A stretch of DNA of 64,000 nucleotides. It comes from Apoderus coryli. Lineage: Eukaryota > Arthropoda > Insecta > Coleoptera > Attelabidae. Shown one piece after another: positions 61,768-64,000 of the stretch. The translations under genes and the position numbers were made by a program. Where the stretch lies: the NCBI GenBank assembly GCA_911728435.2, contig OU452202.1, forward strand, positions 23,849,135 to 23,913,134. The letters run 5' to 3'. Each line of letters opens with the position of its first letter. Position 1 is the stretch's first letter. The notes under the pieces are model-generated. The model was given only the letters and a program-made list of their open reading frames with translations, searched no databases and had not been told where the DNA came from.

Positions 61768-62878
61768 AAATAATAATAATAATAATAAATTTATTTGCAG
61801 TTAAAAAAAAAAAAACAAGTTACAACTCTAATAATTATTACATTACCAAAAAAACTAGAACTACAAAAAGGTCTAGATGGCAGTATAACTACTGATCTTG
61901 AAATCTAGGTCCGAGAAAGAAAAAAAAACATAATTAACGCTAACCTTACGTACCTTAAACTACAAAATTCAACAAGAAAACAATATTACAACAATAATAA
62001 AAAAAAATGGAAACAAAATTCTAGTTAATAACAAAGAAATAATGTTGATAATATTTTTTATAAAAGTGAATTTAACAAAAGACCACGCAATTTTCGTCTG
62101 AATGTGAAAAGGCTTAACGACTTCAAAGTATCCTGAATCTGATTATACAACTTATATATTTGAAAGGAAAATGATCTCTCGAAACTTGAAGTTCTATGAG
62201 CTGGGGGTGAAAGAAGATTACGGTATCTAATATTCACATTGTGAACATCAGAACGGAATGTGATTTTATTGTATAAGTATGGAGGCTGTCCCCGGGTCAG
62301 AATAGAGTGGAATAAAACCGCTGAATGAAGATGTCTACGAGCTTCCATGGAGAGCCACTTGACATCAACGAGTTTATGGCTTACTCGGTCGTACTTCCTG
62401 ATGCCGAATATGTATCGCAAGCAAGATTTTTGTACACGTTCGATGCGGTTTTTATCAACAGTTAATAAACTAGGACTATATACGACATCACAGTAATTAA
62501 AATTACTGAGCACCAAGGCATCAGTTAGTTTAGTTTTAAGCTCTATTGAAAGTGTATGTCTGTGTGGGTATAACATTTTCAATGAGGCATATGATTTTGC
62601 AATGCATCCCGAAACATGCTCGGAAAAGCGCAAATCACAATCTATCACAAGACCCAAGTTTCTCGCACTCTGAGACACTTTCAAAGAGACATCATTAATT
62701 TTAATTTGCATAGAATCTGATATGGTTTGAGCCTTTGAAGGATTTATTGACAGCTGATGTCCCTCCGACCAGCCCAAAAGTGCTTCCAAATCGAAATTAA
62801 TTTTCCTACAAGCATCTACGTAATCATGAGCATAAAAAGAGTGCTTTATTTGACTATCATCAAATACAAACTGATATT
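61768..62878 (-). pseudogene. LINE RT C-terminal half, 5' truncated
   Basis: The minus strand starts at the catalytic box (VFDDSQI, where relatives have YADDSQ; about 62850-62870) and continues DACRKINFDLEALLGWSEGH. LSINPSKAQ, NLGLVIDCDLRFSEHV, SNFNYCDVVYSP, RVQKSCLRYIFGIRKYDRVS and YLYNKITFRSDVHNVNIRYR follow. The last 243 codons (62789-62058) are open, so the copy is rather young. The 3' UTR ends in an AATAAATTTATTATT-type tail (61767-61790). Its C-terminal blocks resemble those of the LINE at 5.5-7.6 kb. Confidence 0.9.
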
Positions 62879-64000
62879 ATTTTGTGGTTTTTTCTCTAAC
62901 TCTGAAGTTTCCACCCCCTGTAAAGTTTTCTTTTTCACCCTGGATATACATAACGGTTTCGCTTTAACACAAAATTGAGCTGAAGTATTTTTGGTCAGAT
63001 AAACTCCCAACTTGTCTTCCATTTAGCAGACCTTGTAACTCTAACTTTTTTCAATATCCCCATGTATCTACATAATTTTATGTTGAACACCCTATATAAG
63101 AATACATAACAAGAAAATCCTTTAATTATAGTTATTTTACAGTGGTTATTAAAGATTTTCATTAAAACGTGATTTTTTCTCAGACATAATAACAACAAGT
63201 GGCAGTTAGATATCTACTAACAAGCCGCACTTTCTATTTCTACAATATATTTAATTTTTTTCCCCTGCTAAAAATCTTCTGTATCTATAATATTACACTG
63301 TAATATTTCGTACGTGCAACTATTTGTTCGTTTTCCCTCCGAAAATCTAATGGTATAGATAGTACTGCCTTGGAGCAGCCACCACAATCAGTGGAGGGAC
63401 CAAACACTTTGTGTGTATTCGTTAAACGGCGCGTGTGTGGGAGGCATATTTACGTAAAATATTAGGAGGGAAACATCAGGCGTTAAAACACAGCGAGAGT
63501 GTTCTATTGCTTGGTTTGTGGTATATGGAAAACGTATATTGGCGTTTGAAATGTAGGTATAATTTGTGAATGATGATTTTGCGCATCGAAGTCCTGTTGA
63601 TTACTACTTTGTGTGACTGGTTAGGATGGCTCAAGATAAAAATGTTTTGGCACATTTCTTAGTGTAGTTTAGCGTGTGTGAGCGGAAAGCCACGCATATT
63701 CTTTCTATAGCATTCTACGTTTTTATTTTTCTAAAAATATATAAGTATGTATCTGTAGACTAAGCAAGTAAATACATATACAGGGTGACTGAAAAAATTT
63801 AGAATTTATTTCGGATTCAGATAAACAAATAAATCGAGAGGGTCCTACAAAGGTTTTTCACCGAGATATGAGCCCCTATAGGACGCCGGTCCCGTTTAGA
63901 AATCGGGTTTTTTTAAATAACTGTGGAAGTATTTAACAAAAATTTAATATATGATGGACACCAGAAAGCATATCTTAAAATACTGGGACTAATGATAAAG
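62879..64000. other. Unassigned DNA, part of it GC-richer
   Basis: CACCCTGGATATA and CACCCTATATA terminus-like sequences occur at 62937 and 63088. The stretch 63310-63700 is less AT-rich than its surroundings, with several CpGs and no coding frame beyond 14 codons (63625-63669). A TATACAGGGTGAC terminus starts at 63777 and its element runs off the window. Confidence 0.45.

Overview
This is a stretch of AT-rich animal nuclear DNA, almost certainly from an insect. It looks like intergenic or intronic sequence packed with decayed transposable elements. The evidence for this is the mixture of jockey/CR1-like and RTE-like LINEs, several Tc1/mariner lineages and a piggyBac element, a C-terminal SMAD2/3 (insect Smox-type) block ending in SSMS, and the absence of dense open reading frames, operons, tRNA or rRNA genes. 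The order cannot be fixed from the sequence alone.

Layout. 1-12.1 kb: three LINE remnants (1-660 minus, 2158-3260 plus, 5480-7575 minus), a satellite-like 170-bp repeat (3.7 and 4.8 kb), a head-to-head pair of hammerhead-like motifs (5.3 kb), a transposase scrap (10.2 kb) and an RTE-like LINE with a GAA-rich tail (10.4-12.1 kb). 12-24 kb: mostly AT-rich unassigned DNA with a ~0.9-kb foldback element (16.3-17.2 kb), a Tc1/mariner-like transposase remnant (20.9-21.5 kb) and a terminal-repeat element next to a hammerhead motif (23.6-24.1 kb). 24-38 kb: a LINE whose catalytic Asp-Asp box is deleted, two copies of a cruciform-forming repeat, the SMAD2/3 block (29.99-30.20 kb), a mariner-like remnant, foldback units carrying hammerhead-like motifs (33.0-33.3 and 35.6-35.8 kb) around a long-TIR transposon derivative (33.85-35.54 kb), and a LINE RNase H/zinc-knuckle tail (37.5-38.1 kb). 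38-64 kb: a mariner-like element with both TIRs (41.3-42.3 kb), a second, inverted copy of the 24.5-kb LINE family, a GC-richer promoter-like island (48.83-49.07 kb), a TTAA-bounded piggyBac element (49.37-51.02 kb), an LTR-element leader/gag start (52.9 kb), more mariner remnants, a 311-bp tandem duplication split by a hairpin insertion with a 12-bp target duplication, and a last LINE.

The most notable signal is not a protein. It is a dispersed family of small self-cleaving-RNA-like motifs: a CUGANGA core, a stem-II hairpin, GAA, a self-complementary stem III (ACAUGU or ACGU), a cleavage-site A or C, and a short closing stem I. At least five copies keep all core bases (5.27, 23.89, 33.07, 47.51 and 52.19 kb); four or five more are degenerate. 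This architecture matches type I hammerhead ribozymes of the kind known from Penelope-like retroelements. No Penelope reverse transcriptase or GIY-YIG endonuclease is visible here, and three loci have the motif inside inverted repeats. That suggests a non-autonomous foldback family carrying the ribozyme.

No intact protein-coding transposon and no complete host gene is present. The only host-like coding sequence is the SMAD2/3 block, which may be a last exon or a partial (retro)copy.
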